The notes beneath the pieces were generated by a model, which saw only the letters and a list, made by a program, of their open reading frames with translations, was not told where the DNA came from and ran no database searches. Positions 17,787-26,511 of a stretch of 64,000 nt of DNA are shown piece by piece (the stretch's first letter is position 1; every line of letters begins with the position of its first letter). The position numbers and the translations under genes are program-made. The stretch comes from an uncultured Arachnia sp. (GTDB lineage: Bacteria; Actinomycetota; Actinomycetes; Propionibacteriales; Propionibacteriaceae): assembly GCA_947499145.1 (NCBI GenBank), contig CANMNB010000012.1, positions 1 through 64,000 on the forward strand, given 5' to 3'.

Positions 17787-19295
17787 GTGACTGACCAGAG
17801 CCCCGCCCCCATCAGCGACTCCGAGCAGACCGCGATCCGCAAGGAGAAGCGGGAACGACTGCTGGCCGGCGGACACGAGCCCTACCCGGCGGATCTCAGG
17901 CGCAGCCACACGCTTGCCGAGGTACGCGACCAGTGGGGCGACCTCGAGGCCGGGGAGGAGACCGACGACGTGGTCTCCGTCGGCGGCAGGGTGGTGTTCA
18001 TCCGCAACACCGGCAAGCTGTGCTTCGCCACGTTGCAGGACGGCTTCACGGCCGACAACAACGGGGAGCGGCTCCAGGTGATGCTGTCGCTGGCGGAGGT
18101 GGGCGAGGAGCAACTGGCTGCATGGAAGGCCGACGTCGACCTGGGCGACCATGTCTTCGTCACGGGCCGGGTCATCGCGTCAAAGCGCGGCGAGCTGTCG
18201 GTGATGGCCAGCACGTGGCGAATGGCGAGCAAGGCACTGCGTCCCCTCCCCGTGCTCCACAAGGAGCTCTCGGAGGAAGCGCGGGTGCGCCGTCGGTACG
18301 TCGACTTGATCGCCCGCGACGAGGCACGCGCCATGGTCCGTACGCGCGCGGCAGTCACTCGCTCGATCCGCGAGACGCTGCACGACCGCGGGTACATCGA
18401 GGTCGAGACCCCGACGCTCCAGCTCATCCACGGTGGCGCTGCTGCCCGCCCCTTCACCACGCACCTCAACGCCTTCGACATCGACATGACACTCCGGATC
18501 GCTCTTGAACTCCACCTGAAGCGGACGATGGTCGGCGGTGCGGACCGGGTGTTCGAGATGGGCAGGATTTTCCGCAACGAGGGAATCGACTCCTCCCACT
18601 CCGCGGAGTTCACGATGCTCGAGGCCTACCAGAGCTGGGGGGACCAGGAGACCATCGCGCAACTCATCCAGGACATCATCGTTGCCGCCGCCGACGCCGT
18701 CGGATCCCGGCAGGTCGAGTCCGCCCACGGCACGATCAACCTCGACGGCGACTGGCCATGGATCCGATTCTTCGACGCCCTGTCGGAGGAACTCGGCCGG
18801 ACGATCACCGTCGACACCCCCGTGGCGGACCTCCACACAATGGCCGACGCTCGGGAGATCGAGTACGACCCGAAGTGGGACGCGGGGAAACTGGCGATGG
18901 AGCTGTTCGGCGATCTTGTCGAACCGCGGCTGATCCAGCCCACTTTCGTGTACGACTACCCGTCGATCGCCCAGCCGCTGGCGCGCCAGCACCGCAGCGA
19001 GCCGGGCAAGGTCGAGGCTTGGGACCTCATCATCGGAGGTATGGAACGCGGCACCGGGTTCACCGAGCTGATCGACCCGGTGGTACAGCGCAAGGTCCTG
19101 ACGGCGCAGTCGCTCAAGGCTGCGGCAGGCGACCCGGAGGCAATGCAGTTGGATGAGGACTTCCTCGAGGCGCTCGAGTACGGCGCCCCGCCGATGGGTG
19201 GGCTCGGACTGGGCGTGGACCGGTTGGTCATGCTCTTCACCGGCGCCGGCATCAGGGAGACGATCCTCTACCCGCTCCTGCGCCCCCAGCACTGA
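17787..19295 (+). CDS. lysS: Lysyl-tRNA synthetase, class II
   Basis: A 502-residue class II synthetase. The N-terminal OB-fold anticodon domain (about residues 60-160) contains GGRVVFIRNTGKLCFATLQD; motif 2 is FEMGRIFRNEGID and motif 3 is GLGLGVDRLVML. The frame is open upstream through the transaldolase gene, but the GTG at 17787 gives the usual length. TAGGAT at 17773-17778 lies eight bases before it with no ribosome site, suggesting a leaderless transcript. Confidence 0.94.
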   Translation: MTDQSPAPISDSEQTAIRKEKRERLLAGGHEPYPADLRRSHTLAEVRDQWGDLEAGEETDDVVSVGGRVVFIRNTGKLCFATLQDGFTADNNGERLQVMLSLAEVGEEQLAAWKADVDLGDHVFVTGRVIASKRGELSVMASTWRMASKALRPLPVLHKELSEEARVRRRYVDLIARDEARAMVRTRAAVTRSIRETLHDRGYIEVETPTLQLIHGGAAARPFTTHLNAFDIDMTLRIALELHLKRTMVGGADRVFEMGRIFRNEGIDSSHSAEFTMLEAYQSWGDQETIAQLIQDIIVAAADAVGSRQVESAHGTINLDGDWPWIRFFDALSEELGRTITVDTPVADLHTMADAREIEYDPKWDAGKLAMELFGDLVEPRLIQPTFVYDYPSIAQPLARQHRSEPGKVEAWDLIIGGMERGTGFTELIDPVVQRKVLTAQSLKAAAGDPEAMQLDEDFLEALEYGAPPMGGLGLGVDRLVMLFTGAGIRETILYPLLRPQH

Positions 19296-19374
19296 CCGGC
19301 GGCGACCTCTCGCGCTGCGGCACCGCGGGACTCGGAACGGGTCCCGGGATCCAAGCTGGCGCGCCGGGTGCGGT

Positions 19375-19446
19375 ACACAAATCTGCGCATGGGTAGCGAT
19401 CTTCCACATGTGCAGACATCGGCACCCATGGGAAGATCCGTGGCCC
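19375..19446. repeat. Upstream palindrome flanking the AbiEi/DUF559-like gene
   Basis: This 72-base element aligns without gaps to 20313-20384, with 56 of 72 positions identical by my count. Its centre is CACATGTG. It can be read as four related half-sites (consensus about ATCTGYNCATGG), two pointing right and two left of the centre. Between the two copies, positions 31:38 and 32:37 around the centre change together (C:G to T:A and A:T to C:G), so pairing is kept while sequence changes. This fits a hairpin, cruciform or dyad binding site under selection. Confidence 0.8.
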
Positions 19447-19511
19447 AACGGTTCTCCACAGAGCGGTGACGGGCTTGGTCATCGCACCTCCTTCACAACC
19501 ACAGTGACTGT

Positions 19512-20330
19512 GTGGCCACGTCCCCGCTCCTCTCCTACCAAGACCTCCTCGCCGACAGCGTGACCAGACGTCGCATCCGAACCCTGCTTGCCTCGGGCCA
19601 ACTGACGCGAGTCGCTCGCGGGTGGTACACCGTCGGGCAGCCTGACCCCGACGTCGTCACCGCCATCCGTGCTGGCGGAAGGCTCGGGTGCCTGAGCGGG
19701 TGTCGTCATCACGGTCTGTGGGTCCCACCACACGCGGGCGTGCACGTCGTTGGGGGCCGGGGCTGGAACCCTGCCTGGGCCCCGGGGCTGGTGCTGCACC
19801 CCGGCGCCTCGGCCCAGACCGGCCTCCCTGTATGGCCAGTGGCGGACTGTGTGGCACAAGTCGCGCACCGGCATGGCCTTGAACCTGGCCTCATCGTCGC
19901 CGAGTCCGCCGTCCATCTGGGAAGGCTGGGTCTCGACGACGCACGCGCAGCCCTCGCGCATACCCCTCGGTTGGATCGGGGCCAACTGGACTGGCTCGCG
20001 CCGGCGGAGTCCGGCAGCGAGACCCGGGTGAGGCTGTTCCTGCGGCAGAGTCGGGTGCCCGTTCGAGCGCAGCAGCTCGTTCCAGAGGTCGGTCGCGTCG
20101 ACCTCCTCGTCGGCGACTCGCTCATCATCGAGTGCGACAGCGCAGCCCATCATGGCGAAACCAACTACGAGGCGGACCGCCGCAGGGACCTGCGCGCCCG
20201 CAACCTCGGCTACGACACTCTCCGGCTCAGCTACCAACAGATCTGGAACGAGTGGAAGAGCACCACGGCGAGCCTGTACAGGATCATCCGGCAACGTCGA
20301 CACCTCAGAGGGCCACAGATCTGTACATAG
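19512..20330 (+). CDS. AbiEi-like winged-helix plus DUF559 (Vsr-like endonuclease fold) protein
   Basis: A 272-residue protein. The N-terminal third, with RIRTLLASGQLTRVARGWYT, resembles the winged-helix domain of AbiEi-type antitoxins and regulators. The C-terminal part (about residues 195-270) resembles the DUF559/Vsr-like PD-(D/E)XK nuclease fold: VDLLVGDSLIIECD gives the D...E-x-(C/K)-type core, then DRRRDLRARNLGYDTLRLSYQQI. No AbiEii partner is next to it. No good ribosome site precedes the GTG. It is bracketed by two related palindromes, and its last residues and stop codon are encoded inside the downstream one. Such proteins are common in actinobacteria but their biological role is not established. 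Confidence 0.75.
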   Translation: MATSPLLSYQDLLADSVTRRRIRTLLASGQLTRVARGWYTVGQPDPDVVTAIRAGGRLGCLSGCRHHGLWVPPHAGVHVVGGRGWNPAWAPGLVLHPGASAQTGLPVWPVADCVAQVAHRHGLEPGLIVAESAVHLGRLGLDDARAALAHTPRLDRGQLDWLAPAESGSETRVRLFLRQSRVPVRAQQLVPEVGRVDLLVGDSLIIECDSAAHHGETNYEADRRRDLRARNLGYDTLRLSYQQIWNEWKSTTASLYRIIRQRRHLRGPQICT

Positions 20331-20384
20331 GTGGTGATCTTGTCCATGGACAGACATCGGCACGCATGGGCAGATTTGTGGCCC
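20310..20384. repeat. Downstream palindrome flanking and overlapping the AbiEi/DUF559-like gene
   Basis: A 75-base dyad. The outer arms GGGCCACAGATCTG (20310-20323) and CAGATTTGTGGCCC (20371-20384) are complementary at 13 of 14 positions, with the other position a G:T pair. The centre is the perfect 12-base palindrome TGTCCATGGACA. Bases 20313-20384 match the upstream copy over its full 72 bases. The left arm is also coding: it specifies the final GPQICT and stop of the gene. Size, spacing and orientation suggest that gene and palindromes form one unit. Confidence 0.82.
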
Positions 20385-20482
20385 GCTGGAGTCACCCGAG
20401 TGTTGGGGGGAGGGTCTGCTGCCCGAGGCAGACGCCGCCCATGCCCACAGCTTCGGCATTACCGCCACGCTCGCAGCCTTGC

Positions 20483-20500
20483 TGAGTGAGCACTCACTCA
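20483..20500. promoter_or_regulatory. TetR-type operator
   Basis: TGAGTGAGCACTCACTCA is a perfect inverted repeat with 8-base arms and a 2-base centre. It lies 13 bases before the tetR start and overlaps or abuts a -10-like TAGACT (20502-20507). It is the likely autoregulatory site of the TetR protein and hence of the exporter genes. Confidence 0.8.
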
Positions 20501-20513
20501 CTAGACTTGCCCG

Positions 20514-21101
20514 GTGACCCGAGCCACCCCACTCCCCCCCGAGGAACGGCGAGCTGCCATCATCGCCGCCACCGTCCCACTCCTCCAGACCCAGGGGGAG
20601 ATGATCACCACCAAGCAGATCGCCCAAGCCGCCGGCGTGGCCGAGGGCACCCTCTTCAGGGTCTTCGACTCCCTCTCCGACATCCTCGACGCCACCGTCG
20701 CCGCCTACCTGTCCGTCGATCGCCTGGACGAACAGCTGGCGCACACCGAACTCGGAACCACCATCGAGGAGAAGACCCGCTCGGCGATCGCCTGGATCGA
20801 CGAGGACTTCGGCGCGATGCGAACGCTCTTTGCCGCCGCCCACCTCAACGGCGGCGCCCAGCCCCACGCATCGTCCTGCCTCCGCGACCAACTCGGCCTC
20901 CGCGCCCAGGCCGTCACCGAATGGTTGCAGGGCCAGTTCGCGCCGAACACCCATGAACTGGCTGTCGACGCCGCAACCTACGTCGAGTTGCTGCGCACCC
21001 TGGCGCTTGGGCATGCGAGCCGCTTCGGCACCCCGGTACTCGACATCGACCAACTCACCCGCTTCGCCCTCGACGGCGCACGTCGGAAGGACGCCGCATG
21101 A
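20514..21101 (+). CDS. TetR-family transcriptional regulator
   Basis: A 195-residue repressor. The N-terminal helix-turn-helix is typical (about residues 25-55: TTKQIAQAAGVAEGTLFRVF), followed by an all-helical ligand-binding domain. The gene overlaps the first exporter gene by ATGA, so regulator and transporter are one transcript, and a dyad operator lies directly upstream. It probably senses a substrate of the pump. The GTG start is six bases after TAGACT with no ribosome site: probably leaderless. Confidence 0.92.
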   Translation: MTRATPLPPEERRAAIIAATVPLLQTQGEMITTKQIAQAAGVAEGTLFRVFDSLSDILDATVAAYLSVDRLDEQLAHTELGTTIEEKTRSAIAWIDEDFGAMRTLFAAAHLNGGAQPHASSCLRDQLGLRAQAVTEWLQGQFAPNTHELAVDAATYVELLRTLALGHASRFGTPVLDIDQLTRFALDGARRKDAA

Positions 21102-22840
21102 TCGGCCGCCTCGCCCGCCTCATCAACCGGTTCATCCGCCCCTACTGGGGACTGCTCGGCATGGTCATCGCCCTCCAGACGGTGGCGACGATCATGTCGC
21201 TCTACCTGCCCACCCTCAACGCCCGCATCATCGACGAGGGCGTCGTCGTCGGCGACACCGACTACATCTGGTCGGCGGGTGGCCTGATGCTGCTGTTCGC
21301 CCTCGTCCAAGCGGCCGGGCAGATCGGAGCCGTCTACTTCGGAGCGCGGGCGGCGATGCTGTTCGGCCGGGACGTTCGGGCGGCCATCTTCGAGCGGGCC
21401 CTCGACTACTCCGCCCGCGAGCTCAACCACTTCGGCGCGCCGTCGCTCATCACCCGCACCACGAACGACGTGCAGCAGGTCCAGATGCTCGTGCTGATGA
21501 CCTGCATCATGCTGGTCAGCGCCCCGATCACCATGGTCGGCGGTGTGATCATGGCGCTGCGGGAGGACCCCGGCCTCAGCTGGATCATCGGCGTCGCGGT
21601 CCTCGTCCTGGCACTGGCCATCCTTGCGCTGGTGGTCCGCATGGGCCCGCTGTTCGAGAAAATGCAGAAGCGGATCGACAACCTGAACCGCGTGCTGCGC
21701 GAACAGATCACCGGCATCCGGGTGGTCCGCGCGTTCGTGCGGGAGGACCACGAGGCGGCCCGCTATGAGCGCGCGAACGCCGAGCTGGTCGACGTCGCCA
21801 CCCGCGTCGGGCGTCTCATGGCCGCCATGTTCCCGATCGTCGGGCTCGTGATGAACGTGTCCACCGTCGGGGTGATGTGGTTCGGCGGCCTGAGGGTCGA
21901 CTCCGGCGACATCCAGATCGGCCAGCTCACCGCCTTCATCTCCTACCTGATCCAGATCCTCATCTCCGTGATGATGACCACGATGCTCCTGGTGATGGCG
22001 CCGCGCGCCGCCGTCTGCGCCGACCGCATCATGGAGGTCCTCGAGACCGAGACCTCCGTGGTCCTGCCCGACCACCCCATCGCCCCGGCCGAGGAACACG
22101 GCCACGTCGAGTTCCGCGGGGTCAGCTTTGCCTACCCCGGCGCCGAGGAGCCCGTCCTGAAGTCCCTCGATCTGGAGCTCCGCCCCGGCACGACCACAGC
22201 CGTCATCGGCTCGACGGGCTCCGGCAAGACCACCCTCGTCGGACTCATCCCCCGCCTGTTCGACGCCACCGGCGGCTCCGTGCTCGTCGACGGCGTCGAC
22301 GTTAGGAACCTCGACCCGGAGGCACTGTGGTCCCGGGTTGGCCTGGTGCCGCAGAAGCCGTACCTGTTCACCGGAACCGTCGCAAGCAATCTGCGCTACG
22401 GCAACCCCGACGCGACCGACGAGCAGCTCTGGGCGGCACTCCGCGTCGCCCAGGCCGAGGACTTCGTCCGGGAACGCGACGGTGGGCTCGACTCCCCCAT
22501 CTCGCAGGGCGGCACCAACGTCTCCGGCGGCCAGCGGCAGCGCCTGGCCATCGCCCGTGCGCTCGTCACGGACGCCGAGGTCTACATCTTCGACGACTCG
22601 TTCTCGGCCCTCGACGTCACGACCGACGCCCGCCTCCGTGCAGCACTGGCCCCCACCATCCGGGAGAAGGCAGTGCTGACCGTCGCGCAGCGTGTCGCCA
22701 CGATCCGCGACGCCGACACCATCCTCGTGCTGGAGAACGGGGAGATCGTCGGCCGCGGCACCCATGACGAACTGCTCGCCACCTGCGAGACCTACCAGGA
22801 GATCGTCGAGTCCCAGCTGAGTGTGGAGGAGGCAGCATGA
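21098..22840 (+). CDS. Heterodimeric ABC exporter, subunit with degenerate ATPase site
   Basis: A 580-residue fusion of six membrane helices (about residues 1-310) and a nucleotide-binding domain (about 340-570). Walker A is GSTGSGKTTL and the signature is VSGGQRQRLA. The Walker B ends IFDDS, so the catalytic glutamate is replaced by Asp, as in the degenerate half of heterodimeric exporters such as TM287/288. Its partner, the next gene, has the canonical Glu. A drug or lipid efflux role is likely, given the TetR control; the substrate is unknown. Confidence 0.9.
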   Translation: MIGRLARLINRFIRPYWGLLGMVIALQTVATIMSLYLPTLNARIIDEGVVVGDTDYIWSAGGLMLLFALVQAAGQIGAVYFGARAAMLFGRDVRAAIFERALDYSARELNHFGAPSLITRTTNDVQQVQMLVLMTCIMLVSAPITMVGGVIMALREDPGLSWIIGVAVLVLALAILALVVRMGPLFEKMQKRIDNLNRVLREQITGIRVVRAFVREDHEAARYERANAELVDVATRVGRLMAAMFPIVGLVMNVSTVGVMWFGGLRVDSGDIQIGQLTAFISYLIQILISVMMTTMLLVMAPRAAVCADRIMEVLETETSVVLPDHPIAPAEEHGHVEFRGVSFAYPGAEEPVLKSLDLELRPGTTTAVIGSTGSGKTTLVGLIPRLFDATGGSVLVDGVDVRNLDPEALWSRVGLVPQKPYLFTGTVASNLRYGNPDATDEQLWAALRVAQAEDFVRERDGGLDSPISQGGTNVSGGQRQRLAIARALVTDAEVYIFDDSFSALDVTTDARLRAALAPTIREKAVLTVAQRVATIRDADTILVLENGEIVGRGTHDELLATCETYQEIVESQLSVEEAA

Positions 22841-24786
22841 GCGAGGAGAAGAAGGACACCGCAGCGCCTCCGGCGCCTCCGCCCCGACGCGGACCGGGAC
22901 ACGGCCCGCCGCTGCCCGGCGAGAAGGCCAACCACTTCCGGGCATCGCTGAAGCGACTCGTCGGGGCCCTGCGTCCCGAACGCCCCCGGATGCTGACAGC
23001 CATCCTCCTGGGGTTCTTCTCGGTGGCGCTGGCGGTGGTGGGGCCCAAGATCCTCGGCCGGGCCACGGACCTACTGCTCGCGGGGTTTGTCGGGAAGCAG
23101 ATGCCTGCCAGCGCCACGCGGGACCAGGTCATCGCCCAAGCCGAGCAGTCCGGAGAGGCTGACTTCGCCGACCTCCTGCGCCGGCTCGACTTCGTCCCGG
23201 GCGAGGGGGTCGACTTCGGCGCCGTCGCCTCCATCCTGCTCCTGGTCCTCGTGCTGTACGTCATCTCAGGAGTCATGTCCTACCTGCAGGGCTGGATCCT
23301 CAATGACGCCGTGCAGAAGTCGATCTACCGCATGCGCCAACTGGTCTCGGCGAAATTGGACCGGTTGCCACTGTCGTACTTCGACAAGCAGCCTCGCGGG
23401 GAGCTCCTCAGCCGGGTCACCAATGACATCGACAACGTCTCCCAAACCCTCCAGCAGACCCTGTCCCAGTTGCTGAACGCCCTCCTGATGGTGCTGGGCG
23501 TGATTGTCATGATGGTCTGGATCTCGCCAACGCTGGCCCTCGTGGCGCTCGCCAGCATCCCCGTCGCGATGGTGGTCGTCTCGGTCATCGGGAAGCGATC
23601 CCAGAAGCTGTTCGCGCAGAACTGGAAGTCCACCGGCGAACTCAACGCCCACATCGAGGAGGCCTACACCGGTCATTCCCTGGTCAAGGTGTTCGGCCGT
23701 CAGAAGGAGGTCCGTGAGGAGTTCCGTCGACGCAACCAGGAACTGTTCGAAGCAGGCTTCGGCGCCCAGTTCATCTCCGGCATCATCATGCCCGTGATGT
23801 TCCTCGTCGGGAACATCAACTACGTCATCATCGCCGTGCTGGGCGGGCTGCGTGTGGCGTCGGGGCAGATGAACATCGGGGACGTCCAGGCGTTCATCCA
23901 GTACTCGCGCCAGTTCACCCAGCCGCTGACGCAGGTGGCTTCCATGGCGAACCTGCTGCAGTCCGGCGTCGCCTCGGCGGAGCGTGTCTTCGAGTTGCTG
24001 GACGCTGACGAGATGACGTCGGAACCGACCGGCGACCTGGCTCCGCTGCGCGGGCACGTGCTGTTCGACGACGTCACATTCTCCTACACCGACGAACCGC
24101 TCATCCGTGAGCTGCACCTGGAGGCCCTGCCCGGCCAGACGGTGGCGATCGTGGGACCCACCGGGGCCGGCAAGACCACTCTCGTGAATCTCCTGATGCG
24201 GTTCTACGACCTGGACGACGGCCGGATCCTCCTGGACGGCGTCGACATCTCGTCCGTCCCTCGCGGGGAACTGCGCAGCCGCATGGGCATGGTCCTGCAG
24301 GACACCTGGCTCTTCGGCGGCACCATCCGGGAGAACATCGCCTACGGACGTCCCGCCGCCACTGAATCGGAGATCGTCGAGGCGGCCACCGCTGCGTTCG
24401 TCGACCGCTTCGTCCACGCGCTCCCGGACGGCTACGACACGGTCATCGACGAGGAGGGCTCCAACGTCTCCTCGGGCGAGAAACAGCTCATCACCATCGC
24501 CCGCGCCTTCCTGGCCGACCCCGGCCTGCTCATCCTGGACGAGGCGACGAGCTCGGTGGACACCCGCACCGAGCTCCTGCTCCAGCAGGCGATGTCGGCG
24601 CTGCGACACGGTCGGACGTCGTTCGTGATCGCCCACCGGCTGTCAACCATCCGGGACGCCGACGTGATCCTCGTGATGGAGGACGGGCGCATCGTCGAGC
24701 AGGGCACCCATGCGGCTCTGCTGGAGGCCGAGGGCGCGTACCACAGGCTCTACCAGTCCCAGTTCAACGCGGCCGTCACCACGTAG
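22837..24786 (+). CDS. Heterodimeric ABC exporter, catalytically complete subunit
   Basis: A 649-residue exporter half with a proline-rich cytoplasmic N-terminal extension (about residues 1-35), six membrane helices and an ATPase domain. Walker A is GPTGAGKTTL and Walker B LLILDEATSSVD has the catalytic Glu. The signature reads SSGEKQ, as in the partner class with a modified LSGGQ. It overlaps the previous gene by ATGA, which supports a fixed 1:1 complex. Confidence 0.9.
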   Translation: MSEEKKDTAAPPAPPPRRGPGHGPPLPGEKANHFRASLKRLVGALRPERPRMLTAILLGFFSVALAVVGPKILGRATDLLLAGFVGKQMPASATRDQVIAQAEQSGEADFADLLRRLDFVPGEGVDFGAVASILLLVLVLYVISGVMSYLQGWILNDAVQKSIYRMRQLVSAKLDRLPLSYFDKQPRGELLSRVTNDIDNVSQTLQQTLSQLLNALLMVLGVIVMMVWISPTLALVALASIPVAMVVVSVIGKRSQKLFAQNWKSTGELNAHIEEAYTGHSLVKVFGRQKEVREEFRRRNQELFEAGFGAQFISGIIMPVMFLVGNINYVIIAVLGGLRVASGQMNIGDVQAFIQYSRQFTQPLTQVASMANLLQSGVASAERVFELLDADEMTSEPTGDLAPLRGHVLFDDVTFSYTDEPLIRELHLEALPGQTVAIVGPTGAGKTTLVNLLMRFYDLDDGRILLDGVDISSVPRGELRSRMGMVLQDTWLFGGTIRENIAYGRPAATESEIVEAATAAFVDRFVHALPDGYDTVIDEEGSNVSSGEKQLITIARAFLADPGLLILDEATSSVDTRTELLLQQAMSALRHGRTSFVIAHRLSTIRDADVILVMEDGRIVEQGTHAALLEAEGAYHRLYQSQFNAAVTT

Positions 24787-24798
24787 AGTGGGACGACC

Positions 24799-26337
24799 AT
24801 GACACCAGACCAGCTGAACTTCGTCGTCCTGGCGGCGTGCGCGGTCCTGCTGGCCGGTGTCGCGGCGGTCCGGATCTCGTCGCGCAGCGGCATGCCTGGC
24901 CTGCTGCTCTACCTTGCCATCGGCCTGGTGATCGGTGAGGCCGGCCTGGGCCTCGAGTTCGACGACGGCCAGCTCGCCTACAACCTGGCCACGATCATGC
25001 TCGCGATCCTCCTGACCGACGGCGGGTTCACCACCAACTGGCGAGACCTGCGCCCCGTCGCAGCACGCTCAGGGCTCATGGCCTCCGTCGGGGTGCTGCT
25101 CTCCGTGGCCGTGGCGGCCACCCTGGCCATGCTGCTGCTCGGCATCGACCTGCGCACCGCCATCCTGCTGTCCGCAATGGTGTCCTCCACCGACGCCGCT
25201 GCGGTGTTCTCGGTCCTGCGGCGCCTGCCCATCAAGACCCGGGTCCGCACGACCCTCGAGGGCGAGTCCGGTTTCAACGACCCGCCAGCCATCATCATCG
25301 TGACCGTGGTGGTCTCCGATGCCTGGAACGAGGGGTCGATCATCGCGATGATCGGCACCGGCCTGTACCAGCTCGTCATCGGGATCCTGCTCGGCATGGT
25401 GATCGCACGACTCGGCCAGATCCTGCTCAGCCGCATCTCCCTGCCCGCCTCCGGCCTCTACCCCCTGGCCACGCTCGCCATCGCGATGACGGCGTTCGCC
25501 GTCGCGGGCATCGCCGGCGCGTCGGGGCTGCTGGCGGCCTATGCCGCCGGATTGTGGCTCGGGAACCAGGCACTGCCGCACCACCGGGCAACGGAGGGCT
25601 TCACCGAAGCCCTCGGCTGGCTGGCCCAGATCGGGCTGTTCGTCATGCTCGGCCTCCTGGCCTCCCCGTCGGAGCTGCCGGCCGCGGTCGTCCCCGCGCT
25701 CGTCATCGGTTCAGCGCTGACGTTCGTGGCCCGCCCTCTGTCGGTGTTCCTGTGCCTGACACCGTTCAAAGTGCCGTGGCGGGAACAGGTGTTCACCTCC
25801 TGGGCAGGCCTCCGTGGCGCGGTGCCCATCATGCTGGCCACCATCCCGCTCACCGTCGGGCTGCCCGACGCTCGCCACATGTTCCACGTCATCTTCCTGC
25901 TCGTGGTGACCTTCACGCTGCTGCAAGGGCCGACGCTGCCGCTCGCGGCGCGACTCACCCGGGTGACGCAGCCGCTCACCCCCAACGAGGTCCACTTCGA
26001 CTCCTCCCCCATGGAGGGCATCCATGCCTCGCTCGTCCAGTTCCAGGTGCCCGAACACAGCAAGTTGATCGGACTCCACGTCTCGGACCTCCGGCTCCCC
26101 CGCGGCGCGGTGATCTCGATGATCGTGCGCGGCCAGGACATCCTGATCCCCGACGGCGGCCGGCGACTTCGAGGCTCGGACAAGCTCCTCCTCGCCGTGC
26201 CGGCGCACCTCGTGGAACGCACACAGAACCGCCTGCTGCTGCTGTCCGAGCACGGCATGCTGGCCCGCTGGCTGGAGGGCGGCCGCAACCGACGCGCCCT
26301 CATCGGCGGTCGCACCCGGCAGGACCCCGAGGCCTGA
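24799..26337 (+). CDS. CPA1-type K+(Na+)/H+ antiporter with TrkA-C domain
   Basis: A 512-residue antiporter of the NhaP2/CvrA type. About 12-13 membrane helices span residues 5-390. The conserved helix region with SSTDAAAVFSVL and ESGFNDPPA carries the ion-binding acidic residues. A C-terminal RCK_C/TrkA-C domain (about 410-490) suggests ligand control of transport. Likely role is K+/H+ or Na+/H+ exchange for pH and osmotic balance. TAGAGT at 24784-24789 lies nine bases before the ATG, so it may have its own leaderless promoter. Confidence 0.88.
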   Translation: MTPDQLNFVVLAACAVLLAGVAAVRISSRSGMPGLLLYLAIGLVIGEAGLGLEFDDGQLAYNLATIMLAILLTDGGFTTNWRDLRPVAARSGLMASVGVLLSVAVAATLAMLLLGIDLRTAILLSAMVSSTDAAAVFSVLRRLPIKTRVRTTLEGESGFNDPPAIIIVTVVVSDAWNEGSIIAMIGTGLYQLVIGILLGMVIARLGQILLSRISLPASGLYPLATLAIAMTAFAVAGIAGASGLLAAYAAGLWLGNQALPHHRATEGFTEALGWLAQIGLFVMLGLLASPSELPAAVVPALVIGSALTFVARPLSVFLCLTPFKVPWREQVFTSWAGLRGAVPIMLATIPLTVGLPDARHMFHVIFLLVVTFTLLQGPTLPLAARLTRVTQPLTPNEVHFDSSPMEGIHASLVQFQVPEHSKLIGLHVSDLRLPRGAVISMIVRGQDILIPDGGRRLRGSDKLLLAVPAHLVERTQNRLLLLSEHGMLARWLEGGRNRRALIGGRTRQDPEA

Positions 26338-26380
26338 GCCCAGGCGTCGTCGCCACCGCCGTGGGGCCGACGCCCGCCAC

Positions 26381-26435
26381 GAAAATCGATCAGTGGTCGA
26401 TTCTCCCCCGTCCGCTCACGAGAATGCATCACTGA
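26381..26435. repeat. Cluster of three half-sites forming inverted repeats
   Basis: Three related half-sites are seen: GAAAATCGATCAGT (26381-26394), the inverted TCAGTGGTCGATTCTC (26390-26405), and GAGAATGCATCACTGA (26420-26435). The second and third form 16-base arms matching at 12 positions with a 14-base loop. The first is an exact inverted copy of 74-87. There is no T-run, so a terminator is unlikely; a regulator site or dispersed repeat fits better. The rest of the 174-base gap holds nothing recognised. Confidence 0.5.
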
Positions 26436-26511
26436 CCCCCCGATGTGTGCGACGGAGCCCGGCGCGGACCGCTCCGCTGGAATAATCGGCCGGAACGACG
26501 GAAGGACAGTC

